A stretch of DNA of 50,540 nucleotides from Acidobacteriota bacterium (GCA_016935015.1 JAFGRT010000063.1:1-50540); one strand, 5' to 3'. Shown: positions 1 through 7,899, numbered from the stretch's first letter. A program made the numbers and translations. The notes: generated by a model not told the origin, from the sequence alone.

Positions 1-680
1 CCGCCGCTCAGGCTGGTCACCGGGGTGTCGGGTGCGAACTTTTCGCCGGCCAGCCGGTTGGCCTCGGCGATGATCCGCTCGATGACGGCCTGAGGATCGG
101 CCACCAGCCGGCTCTCGGCGTGCAGCTCCAGGAACTCGCGCACCGTTAAATCCATGACGAAATTCATGTTCTGGGACAGCTGGGCCACCAGCTTGTCGGC
201 AGCCGAGAACCGCCACCTGGTTTCAGGGACTTCGTCGTTGATGAGTATCCGTCGCCCCGTGGGTGTGTCCTGCTGCGCCACCCACTCGATGTCGCCCAAC
301 AGGCGGCTTTTGCCCGAGCCGGTGGGACCGACGATGCAGACGATCTCGCCGCGGCGGATATCCAGCCGGTCGAAGGCTTCGGCGCGGCCGCTCTTGTCTG
401 TGCCGGGCAGGATGGTGACGGATTCCACCAGTGACTCCCCCTCGCCGAGGAACTCGTTCATCTGCCGGATATACTCCGTCATGTTCTGGATGAACTGGGC
501 CGGATCGAGGGCCCGGTCCTCCAGCGTTTCTTCGTCCAGGGAGTCCAGTCGCTGGCGAAGGGTGACGGAACGGTCCCCGGATTCGGCCAGGTGGAAGCTG
601 TCCAGGAAAGAGTCCAGGAACGGGTAGCGCGCCAGCAGTTCGGGGACGGTCAGGTCGAGCAGTTCGCAGGATTCGTACAT
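1..680 (-). CDS. Soluble ABC-type ATPase with N-terminal DUF1858-like module (3' end outside window)
   Basis: I translated this from the reverse strand. The frame is open from ATG at 678-680 to the window edge (226 codons). Residues 1-75 form a small helical region beginning LLDLTVPELLARYPFLDSF, which resembles the DUF1858/ScdA-N-type fold. An ABC nucleotide-binding domain follows, with Walker A GPTGSGKS at residues 118-125. The signature LSGG lies exactly at the edge (about 223-226), so Walker B and any further domain are off-window. No signal peptide or membrane segment is seen, so this is an ABC ATPase without a fused permease. The start is supported by GAGGAGG five bases upstream. It begins 10 nt after the GTPase stop and is the third gene of the operon. 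Whether a permease follows cannot be seen. The function is unknown; energising a transporter and a soluble AtwA/UvrA-like role are both possible. Confidence 0.85.
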   Translation of the reverse strand, partial: MYESCELLDLTVPELLARYPFLDSFLDSFHLAESGDRSVTLRQRLDSLDEETLEDRALDPAQFIQNMTEYIRQMNEFLGEGESLVESVTILPGTDKSGRAEAFDRLDIRRGEIVCIVGPTGSGKSRLLGDIEWVAQQDTPTGRRILINDEVPETRWRFSAADKLVAQLSQNMNFVMDLTVREFLELHAESRLVADPQAVIERIIAEANRLAGEKFAPDTPVTSLSG

Positions 681-690
681 GGGTGCCTCC

Positions 691-1395
691 TCAGCGGTGG
701 GTGGTTTCATCGAAGTTCATCTTGCGCACGTTGCCCATCTGGTAGGACTCGCCGATGCGGGTTTCCCCCAGGCAGTAGGAACAGAGCGCCGCCGGCATGG
801 AAAACCGCAGGCGCTGGCCCTTGAGGCTTTCCACGCCCGCTGTTTCGTCGTGGAGCAGGGTGCTCAACTCGAAGCTGCCCTGGCCCGTCAGGCCGTTGAC
901 ATGCAGGATGACAGCGGTGGGATTGACGCTGTGCACCCGCGAGGCGAAAACTTCACGTTCGGCCTGGGAGACGATGTCCCCTTTGGTGATGACCACGATG
1001 TCGGCCGCCTTGAGCATGGGGCCGATCTTGCGGGGCGTGTTGATGCCGCTCAGGTTGTCGATGACACACACGGCCTTGATATCCTTGATGTGGGGCGAGC
1101 AGCGGTTGCACAGGCCGGCCGACTCGCTGATGAGCAGGTCCAGCCCCTGCTCGCGGCCCCATTGCACCACTTCCTCGATGTTGCTCACGAAATAGTGGTC
1201 GGGGCACAGGGCGCCGGAGAGGCCCTTCTTGACGGGCACGCCGGCCCGGGCGTAGAGGGTGTCATCATCGGTGAACAGGCAGTCGAACTTGACCACGCCG
1301 ATGCGGAGTCCGCGCTGCTGCAGGGCGCTGATGGTTTTGAGAATGACGGCCGTCTTCCCCGAGGAAGGCGGACCGGAAACGGTGACCAGGTTCAT
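691..1395 (-). CDS. P-loop GTPase, SIMIBI (CobW/HypB/UreG-like) class
   Basis: This 234-residue cytoplasmic protein has P-loop GPPSSGKT at residues 8-15. It has a Walker B-like stretch DLLISESAGLC and a guanine-specificity motif ITKGD (T-K-x-D type), the pattern of the HypB/UreG/CobW metallochaperone GTPases. Extra cysteines occur in SAGLCNRCSPH, and a C-x2-C pair (CSYC) near the C terminus could bind a metal or Fe-S centre. I chose the ATG at 1393-1395 because its first residues lead straight into the P-loop and because it overlaps the upstream stop as ATGA (1392-1395), a sign of translational coupling. Family knowledge suggests metal or cofactor insertion driven by GTP. The partner and metal are not identifiable from this sequence. 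Between a substrate-binding-like protein and an ABC ATPase, it is probably part of one complex or pathway with them. Confidence 0.85.
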   Translation of the reverse strand: MNLVTVSGPPSSGKTAVILKTISALQQRGLRIGVVKFDCLFTDDDTLYARAGVPVKKGLSGALCPDHYFVSNIEEVVQWGREQGLDLLISESAGLCNRCSPHIKDIKAVCVIDNLSGINTPRKIGPMLKAADIVVITKGDIVSQAEREVFASRVHSVNPTAVILHVNGLTGQGSFELSTLLHDETAGVESLKGQRLRFSMPAALCSYCLGETRIGESYQMGNVRKMNFDETTHR

Positions 1396-2630
1396 GAAAC
1401 ACCCCCGGTGGATTCGAGCTGGAACAGGTCTAGGCAGTGCCGAAGCCGGACCGACAGGTCCTGGCCGTTGATGGTGTTCCAGCCCAGCCACATGAACGGG
1501 CGGTCGGCCGGCAGGCGGTTGTCCACGTCGGGGTGCAGGCTGGGAAAGAGTCCCTGGTGGGCGAGGATTTCACCCACTTCCCGGGAGGCGAAAAAGTCGG
1601 CCACGGGCTGCAGCGCCGCCCGTTTGGCCCGCTGGGCCAGCATGAAAACGGGACTGATGATGGCGCCGTCGGCCGGCCAGACGGCCTGCATGGGGCCGCC
1701 GTCCTTGACCATGCGCGTGAAGAAGTTGGGCATGATGGTCACGGCTGGGCGCTGGTCCTTGCGGCGATCGCTCTTGACCATCTGGGCCGGGTGCAGCGAC
1801 GACAGCATGTTGCGACTCAGCCGCTGGACGCCATCGTCGCCGAAGCGGTGGTGAATGTGCAGCAGGATGGCGTTGAACAGGTCGAAATCGCCCACGGGCA
1901 AGGAGACGCGCTGGGTGAAGCGGGCGTCCAGCAGGTCTTCCCACCCGCGCGGTACCGCCTCGTCATGGAGTTCCTCCGTGTTGACGAGAAACACTGCCGG
2001 CACCACCGCCAGGAGGGAGTAGTGACCGTCGGGATCGGGCAGGTCCAGTCCGGCGAAGGAAGCGTTAACGCGCGGAAATTTGACCAGGTCGGCGAAGACG
2101 CCGTCCGCCTTGAAGCGGCCGAAGCGCTGCCGGTCGAAGAACAGGTCGAACCCGGCCGAAATGAACAGATCCGGCAAGTCGGCCGCGTCCCGGGCCTGGT
2201 CCACCAGGCGGGCGATGCCGTCCACGCCCATGGACGCGGCCTGCAGCTCGGCCCGCAGGGCCAGGCCGGTCTCGTGACGGTAGCCTTCGGCGAAGCGCTG
2301 AAAGGATTCCAGCAGGGGAATCCGCACCGGGCAGGGGAGAACACCGTGGATGGACAGACTCGCCCCGGCTTCTGCCACCCCGGCCGCCTGCAGGGAGACG
2401 TCCGCCCCGTTGCGGCGCTGTTCGATAGCCGCCTCCAGCAGCCGGGTGAAGGCGGTCACGCTGGTCCCCTTGAGGGTCAGCGCGCTCTCCAGGCTGATCT
2501 TCGGGGCGAACAGCCGGCGCCGGACCTCGTCGCCCATCTGCGGGAACCCGTGGGCGGTGAACACGGCGATGGTCTCCGGATAGTTATCCGTAATGGTGGC
2601 CAGAGTATCTTCCTTGCTGAAATAGGTCAT
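1392..2630 (-). CDS. Cytoplasmic ABC substrate-binding-like protein with N-terminal DUF1858-like domain
   Basis: This is a 412-residue protein. Residues 1-70 (containing ITDNYPETIAVFTAHGFPQ) look like the DUF1858/ScdA-N-type helical module. The remainder resembles type II periplasmic substrate-binding proteins (segments such as LPDLFISAGFDLFF and PRGWEDLLDARFTQRVSLP are typical of iron- or sulfate-type binding proteins). It has no signal peptide or lipobox, which is odd for a binding protein and places it in the cytoplasm. I chose the ATG at 2628-2630 because AGGAGG lies nine bases upstream. An in-frame ATG three codons earlier abuts that Shine-Dalgarno and is less likely. It is the first gene of an operon with the GTPase and ABC ATPase. 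An FNR/CRP-type palindrome lies about 100 bases upstream. The ligand is unknown. Confidence 0.8.
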   Translation of the reverse strand: MTYFSKEDTLATITDNYPETIAVFTAHGFPQMGDEVRRRLFAPKISLESALTLKGTSVTAFTRLLEAAIEQRRNGADVSLQAAGVAEAGASLSIHGVLPCPVRIPLLESFQRFAEGYRHETGLALRAELQAASMGVDGIARLVDQARDAADLPDLFISAGFDLFFDRQRFGRFKADGVFADLVKFPRVNASFAGLDLPDPDGHYSLLAVVPAVFLVNTEELHDEAVPRGWEDLLDARFTQRVSLPVGDFDLFNAILLHIHHRFGDDGVQRLSRNMLSSLHPAQMVKSDRRKDQRPAVTIMPNFFTRMVKDGGPMQAVWPADGAIISPVFMLAQRAKRAALQPVADFFASREVGEILAHQGLFPSLHPDVDNRLPADRPFMWLGWNTINGQDLSVRLRHCLDLFQLESTGGVS

Positions 2631-2698
2631 GGCTGTCATCCTCCTTGTCGTGGGGAACGGCTGTTCGATTTGTTTTTTCAAGGCCGTTCGCCAGTGTA

Positions 2699-2748
2699 CG
2701 TTCCTACGATACCGTCCGTGATCAGCCGGCGCCTTGACCTGGGTCAAG
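2699..2748 (-). promoter_or_regulatory. Putative FNR/CRP-family class II promoter for the substrate-binding/GTPase/ABC operon
   Basis: CTTGACC-TG-GGTCAAG (2733-2748) is a perfect 7-2-7 inverted repeat. Its core TTGAC-N4-GTCAA matches the half-site layout of FNR/CRP-superfamily operators. On the minus strand a hexamer TATCGT (plus 2706-2711) could be the -10 box. If so, transcription would begin near 2699 and the palindrome would be centred at -41.5, the class II activator position. The palindrome is seen directly; the -10 assignment and the regulator family are inference. Confidence 0.5.
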
Positions 2749-2782
2749 ACGGGGTATTTTTATTGGGGAAAGCAAGAAAAAA

Positions 2783-2819
2783 TTGACACGTCCGGTGGAT
2801 TCTGGGATACTTAATTAAG
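2783..2819 (+). promoter_or_regulatory. Promoter and candidate Rrf2 operator of the Rrf2-hao operon
   Basis: A perfect -35 TTGACA (2783-2788) is followed after 17 bases by GATACT (2806-2811), with an extended -10 TG at 2803-2804. A perfect 10-bp palindrome CTTAATTAAG (2810-2819) overlaps the -10 box and start site. This is where a self-repressing Rrf2 protein would bind. The first codon of the regulator is 28 bases further on. That the regulator binds here is inference. Confidence 0.6.
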
Positions 2820-2846
2820 ATAAAAAAATCTGAATTTGGATCGGGC

Positions 2847-3338
2847 ATGATTCTATCCAAAGGCAGTGTTCACGGCATCCGGGCCATGATCTATCTGGCC
2901 GGCTTTCCGGCCGATCAATGGCTCTCCACCCGCGACATCGCCCGGCAGCTGGGGATTCCGTTGTTCTACCTCGGCAAGATCGCCCAGCGCCTGGTCCGGA
3001 CTGGCCTGCTCACCGCCAGCCGCGGTGTGCAGGGGGGCGTGCGCCTCGGCCGGCCGCCGACGGCGATCACGCTGATGCATCTGATCATGGCCATTGACGG
3101 CGACGACATTTTTGGGCAATGCGTGCTGGGCCTGGCTGGCTGCGGCCATTTCCGGCCCTGTCCCGTTCATGACCAGTGGATGGAAATACGGGAACAGCTG
3201 GTGGAGATGTTCCGGCGGACCACTTTGGCCGACCTCGTCGCCAAAATCCGTCGCGACGGCTTACGCCTGACCGATGCCGATGAAACGGTGGCCTTTATCG
3301 TTGCCCCCGATGATCCGGTCGGACCGTCGCTGCCCTGA
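2847..3338 (+). CDS. Rrf2-family transcriptional regulator, probably Fe-S dependent
   Basis: This 163-residue protein begins MILSKGSVHGIRAMIYLA, the usual Rrf2 opening. A winged helix follows, with the recognition region LSTRDIARQLGIPLFYLGK and the wing LLTASRGVQGGVRLGRP. Cys92, Cys99 and Cys105 lie in the loop where IscR, NsrR and relatives bind a [2Fe-2S] or [4Fe-4S] cluster, so redox, NO or Fe-S sensing is likely. It sits 64 bases upstream of an octaheme nitrogen-oxide cytochrome and is the first gene of that operon. NsrR-type control of nitrite/NO metabolism is therefore an attractive inference, though the C-x6-C-x5-C spacing is not proof of NsrR identity. No strong Shine-Dalgarno precedes the ATG. 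Confidence 0.9.
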   Translation: MILSKGSVHGIRAMIYLAGFPADQWLSTRDIARQLGIPLFYLGKIAQRLVRTGLLTASRGVQGGVRLGRPPTAITLMHLIMAIDGDDIFGQCVLGLAGCGHFRPCPVHDQWMEIREQLVEMFRRTTLADLVAKIRRDGLRLTDADETVAFIVAPDDPVGPSLP

Positions 3339-3402
3339 TCCAAACGGTACTTGCCGTGCCGGGATCGTCTTATTCATCTTTACCTGCAGGAGAACGATCG
3401 TG

Positions 3403-4737
3403 ATGTCAAAAAAACATGTCCTGGTGATGATGCTGGTCGGGCTGGCGGCCGCGGTGGGGCTTGCCGCGGAAGATGCCGCCGTGGCCGGCAAGTGCATGAC
3501 CTGCCACAAGGAAAAGTCGCCGGGGCTATACCGGCAGTGGTATCAGTCGGCCCACGCCCTGCACAAGGTGACGTGTGCCGACTGTCACCGGGCCGCGGCC
3601 GGGGACCCCGATGGTTACGAGCATTACGGCGCCCGCATCGCCACCCTCGTGACACCCAAGGATTGCGGCCGTTGCCACAAAAAGGAAATGGAAGAGGTGG
3701 ACCGCTCCTATCACGCCCAGGCTGGGCTGATCCTGGAATCCCAGGACGCCTATCTGGCCCATGTGGGCGCCGGCGAGCAGGTGGCCATCCAGGGTTGTGA
3801 AAGCTGTCACGGTGCAAAAGTGAAAATCGATGCGGATTCACCCAACAAGCTGTCCATGAAAAATTGGCCCAATTCGGGGATCGGCCGCCTGAACCCCGAC
3901 GGCTCCAAGGGCTCCTGCAACGCCTGCCACACCCGGCACTCCTTTTCCAAGGCCCAGGCCCGCCAGCCCGAGGCGTGCGGCAAATGCCACCTGGGACCGG
4001 ATCATCCCCAGAAGGAGATTTACGAGGAGTCCAAGCACGGCAACACCTATTTCACCAACATGGACAAAATGAACCTGGACGCTGACCGCTGGGTGGTGGG
4101 GGAAGACTATTTCGTGGCTCCCACCTGCGCCACCTGTCATCTGTCGGCCACGGTCAAGCAGAAAGCGACCCACGACGTGGGCCAGCGCATTGCCTGGACC
4201 CTGCGGCCGGTGGTCTCCGTCTACAAGGAGAACTGGCAATCCCGGCGGACCAACATGATGGACGTCTGCTCCACCTGTCACGGATCCGTATTCGTCAAGG
4301 GGCATTTCTACCAGTTCGATGCCTCGGTCCGACTATATAATGAAAAATTCATCACGCCGGCCACCGACATCATGAAACTGATCCGGAAGAAAAATCTGCT
4401 GGCGAACCCGGCCGAATTCAGCAACGACATAGAGTGGGTGTACTGGGAATTGTGGCACCATGAGGGTCGCCGGGCCCGCCACGGTGCCGCCATGATGGGT
4501 CCCGACTACACCTGGTGGCACGGTTTCTACGAAGTGGTCAAGCATTTCTATTTCAAGTTCCTGCCCGCCGCCCGGGCCTATGGCGATCCGGAAATCAACG
4601 ACCGCATCCATCGCCTGCTGGCCGACGATCCCATGCACCAGTGGCTGAACCGCTCCGCCGACGATCTGAAGGCCGCCATCCGTTCCGGTGACATGCAGAA
4701 GATGTATCAAAAGTTCTACGAGCAAGGACAGAAATAA
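3403..4737 (+). CDS. hao: Octaheme cytochrome c, hydroxylamine oxidoreductase (HAO)-like
   Basis: This 444-residue secreted protein has a signal peptide (about residues 1-21) and eight CXXCH heme motifs: CMTCH (C31), CADCH, CGRCH, CESCH, CNACH, CGKCH, CATCH and CSTCH. Eight c-type hemes, this length and the C-terminal block GPDYTWWHGFYEVVKHFY match the HAO family, which oxidises hydroxylamine in nitrifiers or reduces nitrite/hydroxylamine in many anaerobes. Which direction applies depends on the tyrosine that cross-links to heme P460. A Tyr is present in the GPDY block, but its equivalence needs an alignment. GCAGGAG lies 10 bases before the ATG at 3403. Three bases separate its stop from the NapC-like gene, as in the haoA-haoC pairing of Epsilonproteobacteria (there in the order haoC-haoA). 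It acts in the periplasm and was probably matured by a c-type cytochrome assembly system located elsewhere. Confidence 0.92.
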   Translation: MSKKHVLVMMLVGLAAAVGLAAEDAAVAGKCMTCHKEKSPGLYRQWYQSAHALHKVTCADCHRAAAGDPDGYEHYGARIATLVTPKDCGRCHKKEMEEVDRSYHAQAGLILESQDAYLAHVGAGEQVAIQGCESCHGAKVKIDADSPNKLSMKNWPNSGIGRLNPDGSKGSCNACHTRHSFSKAQARQPEACGKCHLGPDHPQKEIYEESKHGNTYFTNMDKMNLDADRWVVGEDYFVAPTCATCHLSATVKQKATHDVGQRIAWTLRPVVSVYKENWQSRRTNMMDVCSTCHGSVFVKGHFYQFDASVRLYNEKFITPATDIMKLIRKKNLLANPAEFSNDIEWVYWELWHHEGRRARHGAAMMGPDYTWWHGFYEVVKHFYFKFLPAARAYGDPEINDRIHRLLADDPMHQWLNRSADDLKAAIRSGDMQKMYQKFYEQGQK

Positions 4738-4740
4738 GCC

Positions 4741-6237
4741 ATGCTGCAGCGCTACCGCAACTTTATCCGTGGCGTTTCCGTCAATTGGTTCGGCCGGCTG
4801 GGCGTAGTGCTGACCACCTCCTCCTTTATCAGCTTTCTTTTTCTGGAGTTGCTGCGCCTGATGGGTGTGCTGACCAATGCCTATATCGGCCTGATCACCT
4901 ACCTGCTGTTTCCGGCCCTGTTCGCGGCGGGGCTCGTCCTGATCCCCATCGGCTGGTGGAAATACCGGCGGCAGCGGCAACAGACGACGCGCGAATTGCT
5001 GGCGCAGCGTTTCGATGAGACCGAAGTGCGCCCCGCGGCGTGGGGCTCGCGTCTGGTGGTGACCATCCTGGGCCTGAGCCTCGTCAATATCCTCTTCATG
5101 ATCGGCGCCAGCATGCGCATGCTGGAATTCATGGATCAGCCCGTGTTTTGCGGTACGGCCTGCCATACGGTGATGAATCCCGAATGGACCACCTACCAGG
5201 TGTCGCCCCACGCCCGGGTGCGGTGCGTGGACTGCCACGTGGGCGAGGGGGTGGACGCCCTCATCGATTCCAAGCTCAACGGCATGCGTCAGATGTTTCT
5301 GGCGGCGTTCAACGCCTACAACCGGCCCATTCCCACGCCGGTGCACCAGTTGCGGCCGGCCCGGGAAACGTGCGAAAAATGTCACTGGCCCGAGAAATTT
5401 TACGGCCATCGCTTTCTGGTGAACGTCCGGTATGCCCTGGACGAGGCCTCCACGCCCCACTACACGACCCTGCTGCTGAAAATCGACACGGGCCAGACCG
5501 CCGCCGGCGCGGGCATCCACTGGCACGTCGGCGCGCACAACGTCGTCCGATATGCGTCGGTGAACGACCAGCGGGAACAGATGATCTGGGTGGAGGCGCG
5601 CCAGCCCGACGGCACCTTCCGCCGTTACGAGAACCGGCGTCTGGACGCATCGCCCGCCGACGCGGCCAACGTCCGGGTCATGGACTGCGTGGATTGCCAC
5701 AACCGGGCCACCCATATCTATGAACGGCCCGAGGCGGCGGTGGACGAACGGATCCGGCGCGGTCTCATCGACCGCTCGCTCCCCTTTGTCAAGCGGGAGG
5801 TGCTGGCCGCCATCACCAACGACTACCCTGACCCCGACGCCGCCATGACCGGCATCGCCCGTCACCTGGAGGGTTTCTACCAGCGGAATTATCCGCAGAC
5901 GTCGTTCCGCCAGCTGGACCTGATCCACCAGGCCGTGGCCGCGGCCCAGGACATCCACCGCCGCAACATCCATCACCATATGCGCATCGACTGGAATGCG
6001 TATCCCGGTTTCATCGGTCACCAGCGGCCCAGCGGCGGCTGTTTCCGCTGTCACAACCCCGATCTGCAGGATGCCGAGGGCCGGTTCGTGTCCGACGATT
6101 GTGTGCTGTGCCATTCCATTGTGGCCTTTGGCGATGAACAACCCTTCCAGTACCTGGCCGAACCGGCGGAAGACGATCCGCGGCGACCCATGCACGAATA
6201 CCTGCGGCAGGAATTCCTGCACTTTTCCCGCCGCTAG
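4741..6237 (+). CDS. NapC/NirT-like membrane-anchored multiheme cytochrome c (quinol dehydrogenase)
   Basis: This 498-residue protein has three predicted transmembrane helices (about 16-42, 47-72 and 103-124), followed by a periplasmic domain. Six heme-binding motifs are visible: an unusual CGTACH (C137-x3-C141-H) and five CXXCH motifs starting at C162, C211, C316, C434 and C454. The CX3CH first motif followed by MNPEW is seen in NapC/NirT relatives of Geobacter-type organisms. It is longer than NrfH/NapC (about 200 residues) and probably carries electrons from menaquinol to the HAO-like protein encoded three bases upstream. It has no Shine-Dalgarno of its own, so translation is likely coupled. 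The assignment to quinol oxidation is inferred from family and context. Confidence 0.88.
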   Translation: MLQRYRNFIRGVSVNWFGRLGVVLTTSSFISFLFLELLRLMGVLTNAYIGLITYLLFPALFAAGLVLIPIGWWKYRRQRQQTTRELLAQRFDETEVRPAAWGSRLVVTILGLSLVNILFMIGASMRMLEFMDQPVFCGTACHTVMNPEWTTYQVSPHARVRCVDCHVGEGVDALIDSKLNGMRQMFLAAFNAYNRPIPTPVHQLRPARETCEKCHWPEKFYGHRFLVNVRYALDEASTPHYTTLLLKIDTGQTAAGAGIHWHVGAHNVVRYASVNDQREQMIWVEARQPDGTFRRYENRRLDASPADAANVRVMDCVDCHNRATHIYERPEAAVDERIRRGLIDRSLPFVKREVLAAITNDYPDPDAAMTGIARHLEGFYQRNYPQTSFRQLDLIHQAVAAAQDIHRRNIHHHMRIDWNAYPGFIGHQRPSGGCFRCHNPDLQDAEGRFVSDDCVLCHSIVAFGDEQPFQYLAEPAEDDPRRPMHEYLRQEFLHFSRR

Positions 6238-6376
6238 CGCGGGGGGAGCCACCGGCGGTGACTTTTGCGATCCGGTGGATGAGGCCGGCCCATGGTCAGG
6301 GGGCCGTTGTGGATGCTGGTGAAAGCCGATTTTACGTATGTCTAGCGGTATTCTGACGGTCTCCTGACACCGCTTG

Positions 6377-6385
6377 TGGTACAAT
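6377..6385 (+). promoter_or_regulatory. Extended -10 promoter upstream of the flavoprotein gene
   Basis: TGGTACAAT contains an extended -10 TG followed by TACAAT (5 of 6 matches), 45 bases before the flavoprotein start. No convincing -35 is present at 16-18 bases upstream, which is tolerated by extended -10 promoters. The preceding sequence (6238-6376) shows GC-rich imperfect repeats but no gene. Confidence 0.45.
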
Positions 6386-6429
6386 TTCCTGTCATCCTTT
6401 CCGTCAAATCAAATTCAGGAGAAGTCGGT

Positions 6430-7800
6430 ATGGACATCGTGGTTCTCGGCGGCAGCCCCAAGGGGGAAACCAGCGTCACCATGCAATATGTGGCGTTCAT
6501 GCAGCGCCGGTTTCCCGATCATGCGTATGACGTGATCCAGCTGGCGCCCTGGCTGAGGCGGCTGGAGGAGGACGACGGCGAATGGCGCCGCCTCACCGAG
6601 CGGATCGCCGCCGCCGACGCCGTCATCTGGGCCTTTCCGGTCTATTTCCTTATGGCCCCGTACAACGTGAAGCGATTCATCGAACTGGTGGGGGAGCGAG
6701 ACGCCGGCTCCGTCTTCGCCGGCAAATACGCCACGGCCGTGACCACATCCGTCCATTATTTCGATCACACGGCCCACAATTACATCCACGCCATCAGTGA
6801 GGACCTGGGATTGCATTACGGGCCGGGGTATTCGGCCGAAATGTACGATCTGCTCGCCGAAACGGAGCAGCAGCGCTTCACCGCTTTCCTGGCGGATTTT
6901 TTCAAACAGGTCACGGCGAAGGGGGTCCTGCCCCGCCGGTTCAATCCCTTACTGACCAAGGTGCCGGACTACAAACCGCCGGCCATGGAGGATACACCCA
7001 AGGGTGACGGCGGCACCATCGCCCTGCTGACGGACGCCGGTCCGGCGGATCACAACCTGCGCCGGATGACGGAGGTTTTTCAGCGGGTGTCGCCGCTGCC
7101 GGTGGAGGTGAAGCATCTCGACGATTTCACCATCCGCGGCAGCTGCCTGGGCTGCTGTTCCTGCTGTTTCGACGGGCAGTGCGTGTACGAGGATGAGTTC
7201 CGGACCATCTACGACGATTTCCTGCGGCCGGCCCGGGCCGTGGTGCTGGCCGGGACCATCCGGGACCGCTACCTGTCCGCCTGCTGGAAGATGTTCTGGG
7301 ACCGCTCCTTCTACCACGGCCACAAGCCGGCCCTCACCGGCAGCCAGCTGGGGTTCCTGGTGTCGGGGCCGTTGCGCCAGCTGCCCGACTTGCGCCAGGT
7401 GCTGGACGCCCTGGGCGAGAGTGTCGGCCTGGCCGGGGTCGTCACCGATGAGGACGCCGATCCGGCGCGGGTCACGGCCCTGCTGGCCGGCCTGGCCGCC
7501 CGGCTGGCGCGGCCGGACGGGGCCATAGCGCTGCGCCCCGGCACGTTTCTGTCGGTGGGCGGGATGAAACTGTTCCGCGACATGGTCTACAGTGCGCCGT
7601 ATATCTTTCGGGATGATCATCAGTACTACCGCCGGGCCGGCCTGTACGATTTTCCGACGCGGAAACCGGGCCAGCGCATGCGGAACATGGTCATGGGCTG
7701 GCTGATGAACCTGGAAGGGTTCCGCACGGAGTACCAGCGCCGGACCAAAGAGGGGATGCTGGAACCCTTCCGCAAGATGTTCGGCGACGGGAAGGAATGA
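6430..7800 (+). CDS. Double flavodoxin-fold NAD(P)H-dependent FMN/iron-sulfur flavoprotein
   Basis: This 456-residue cytoplasmic protein opens with the FMN-reductase signature VVLGGSPKGETSVT (residues 4-17) and has an NADPH-dependent FMN reductase/flavodoxin-like domain to about residue 190. A second flavodoxin-like domain (about 195-400) carries a cysteine cluster CLGCCSCC (C239, C242, C243, C245, C246) plus C251. That is the position where archaeal/clostridial iron-sulfur flavoproteins bind a [4Fe-4S] cluster. A fusion of two such domains is longer than the usual 180-250 residue members. I chose the ATG at 6430 because AGGAG lies nine bases upstream and the sequence enters the flavin fold at once. 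It follows the HAO-NapC pair after 192 bases with its own promoter. The substrate is unknown; electron transfer or reduction of small quinones, aromatics or NO-related compounds are possibilities. Confidence 0.8.
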   Translation: MDIVVLGGSPKGETSVTMQYVAFMQRRFPDHAYDVIQLAPWLRRLEEDDGEWRRLTERIAAADAVIWAFPVYFLMAPYNVKRFIELVGERDAGSVFAGKYATAVTTSVHYFDHTAHNYIHAISEDLGLHYGPGYSAEMYDLLAETEQQRFTAFLADFFKQVTAKGVLPRRFNPLLTKVPDYKPPAMEDTPKGDGGTIALLTDAGPADHNLRRMTEVFQRVSPLPVEVKHLDDFTIRGSCLGCCSCCFDGQCVYEDEFRTIYDDFLRPARAVVLAGTIRDRYLSACWKMFWDRSFYHGHKPALTGSQLGFLVSGPLRQLPDLRQVLDALGESVGLAGVVTDEDADPARVTALLAGLAARLARPDGAIALRPGTFLSVGGMKLFRDMVYSAPYIFRDDHQYYRRAGLYDFPTRKPGQRMRNMVMGWLMNLEGFRTEYQRRTKEGMLEPFRKMFGDGKE

Positions 7801-7899
7801 CGGGGCGGATGGGTGAGGGGGTCGTCGGATAGACGTCACCGCTGCCCAACGCTCCAGGGTGGCCGGGCCCAGGCAAGGAGGTCACGTTTACGCCGCCAT

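Noticed and set aside
4333-6384. A 683-codon open frame on the minus strand opposite the HAO and NapC-like genes.
   Set aside because: It covers heme-motif coding sequence in antisense and shows no recognisable domain or ribosome site.
6238-6429. A terminator or RNA in the spacer before the flavoprotein gene.
   Set aside because: Only imperfect GC-rich repeats are present; no stable hairpin with a U-tract could be drawn.
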